The notes below the pieces were generated by a model. That model did not search any database. It saw nothing but the letters and a program-made list of their open reading frames with translations, and was not told where the DNA came from. 7,178 nucleotides of DNA, from NCBI GenBank assembly GCA_002329225.1, contig DCTF01000062.1, positions 8,310-15,487 on the forward strand, written 5' to 3'. The stretch's first letter is position 1. Every line of letters begins with the position of its first letter. The translations under genes were made by a program, and so were the position numbers. The stretch is from Ruminococcaceae bacterium UBA1447 (GTDB lineage: Bacteria > Bacillota > Clostridia > Oscillospirales > Acutalibacteraceae). Shown one piece after another: positions 6,651 through 7,178 of this stretch.

Positions 6651-7178
6651 TTAACGTAACCTCCTTTCCCGCATGCGGAAAAATTTAAATAAGGTGCGGT
6701 TGTAGGGGATATCGCAGCGGATATCTACGCTATCTACCCCCAATCTATCAAATGTTTTTTTGCGTTCGCCTGTTATCTTTAATGCGTTCTCCCGGAAAGA
6801 GCGACGTAAAGTTTCATTTGAGGTATCCAGATTAAATGTCTTGCCGGTTTCCGGATCATCGAATTGCGCCATGCCGATATTAGGCAAATCCAACTCTTTG
6901 GGGTCGGTTATAGTAATACTCACCAAATCGTGGCGCTTATTGGCAATGGAAAGCGGCTTCTCGAAGTTAGCATCATAAAAATCAGAGACAATAAAAGTAA
7001 CTGTGCTACGCTTGCATACTTTATTGAGATATTCTAAGGCCGCGGGAATGTCTGTTTTTTTGCCTTGTGGGTTAAAATACAATGCCTCTCTAATGATGCG
7101 CAGCACATGGCTTATGCCTTTTTTGGCCGGGACAAATTTCTCGATTTTATCAGTAAAAATAATCAGCCCTACTTTATC
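6651..7178 (-). CDS. DUF58 family protein, C-terminal part only
   Basis: The frame stays open to the right edge, so about 175 C-terminal residues are visible and the start lies outside. A GTG at 7106 is internal: the codons before it read DKVGLIIFTDKIEKFVPA, a classic DUF58 stretch, running on into HVLRIIREALYF. Next come KTDIPAALEYLNK and VTFIVSDFYD, matching the DUF58 pattern in which a VWA-like fold keeps Thr and Asp positions of a metal site, then a C-terminal region with RRSFRENA. DUF58 proteins are cytoplasmic and usually sit beside a MoxR AAA+ ATPase, which would be expected upstream, beyond 7178. The stop codon touches the ATG of the next gene, and the Shine-Dalgarno sequence of that gene lies inside the last codons here. 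The family call is firm; the biochemical role is not known. Confidence 0.92.
   Translation of the reverse strand, partial: DKVGLIIFTDKIEKFVPAKKGISHVLRIIREALYFNPQGKKTDIPAALEYLNKVCKRSTVTFIVSDFYDANFEKPLSIANKRHDLVSITITDPKELDLPNIGMAQFDDPETGKTFNLDTSNETLRRSFRENALKITGERKKTFDRLGVDSVDIRCDIPYNRTLFKFFRMRERRLR
6659..6667 (-). promoter_or_regulatory. Strong ribosome binding site for the TPR/parvulin-like gene
   Basis: The coding strand reads AAAGGAGGT, a near-complete complement of the 16S rRNA 3' end, 8 bases before the ATG at 6650. It lies within the last codons of the DUF58 gene. It is clearly stronger than the sites of the other genes here, which suggests that this protein is translated independently and perhaps in higher amount. 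Confidence 0.85.

Noticed and set aside
6760..6978. Plus-strand reading frame of 72 codons
   Set aside because: It is antisense to the DUF58 coding sequence and shows no domain.
7104..7106. GTG as the start of the DUF58 gene
   Set aside because: The frame continues upstream to the window edge with conserved DUF58 residues (GLIIFTD), so the GTG is an internal valine codon.

Overview
The window is the inside of one compact minus-strand operon. It encodes a Bat-type (Bacteroides aerotolerance-type) membrane protein system, of the kind usually led by a MoxR ATPase and a DUF58 protein. Seven genes are read right to left: the C-terminal end of a DUF58 protein (cut by the right edge), a TPR plus degenerate-parvulin membrane protein, a BatD-like membrane protein with a DUF4381-like tail, the VWA proteins BatA and BatB, the TPR protein BatC, and a large BatD cut by the left edge. 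Every base belongs to a gene except gaps of 0 to 9 bases. Three junctions touch or overlap (TAA-ATG abutting, a 23-base overlap, a 4-base ATGA overlap). No promoter, terminator, RNA gene, mobile element or CRISPR array is visible.

How the parts probably fit together: DUF58 is a cytoplasmic VWA-like protein that normally partners a MoxR AAA+ ATPase, expected just beyond position 7178. BatA and BatB each have three membrane segments and an intact MIDAS metal site. Their basic loops place the VWA domain on the outer (periplasmic) side. BatC (signal peptide, TPRs, long Q/E/K tail) and the two beta-sandwich proteins, the BatD-like protein and BatD, would surround them from the periplasm. Both beta-sandwich proteins send one helix into the membrane and a helical tail into the cytoplasm. 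The least expected member is the TPR/SurA-like protein, which seems to lack parvulin catalytic residues and may be a dedicated chaperone or scaffold. The family is linked in the literature to envelope stress and aerotolerance, but its biochemical role is not settled.

Organism: a Gram-negative-type bacterium with AT-leaning, lysine-rich genes. Signal peptides and SurA-like features suggest a periplasm. The gene order suits uncultivated PVC-related lineages such as Omnitrophota, or Bacteroidota or Spirochaetota relatives. This is inference from style, with no marker gene to settle it. The region looks like conserved core-type sequence, without signs of recent transfer.
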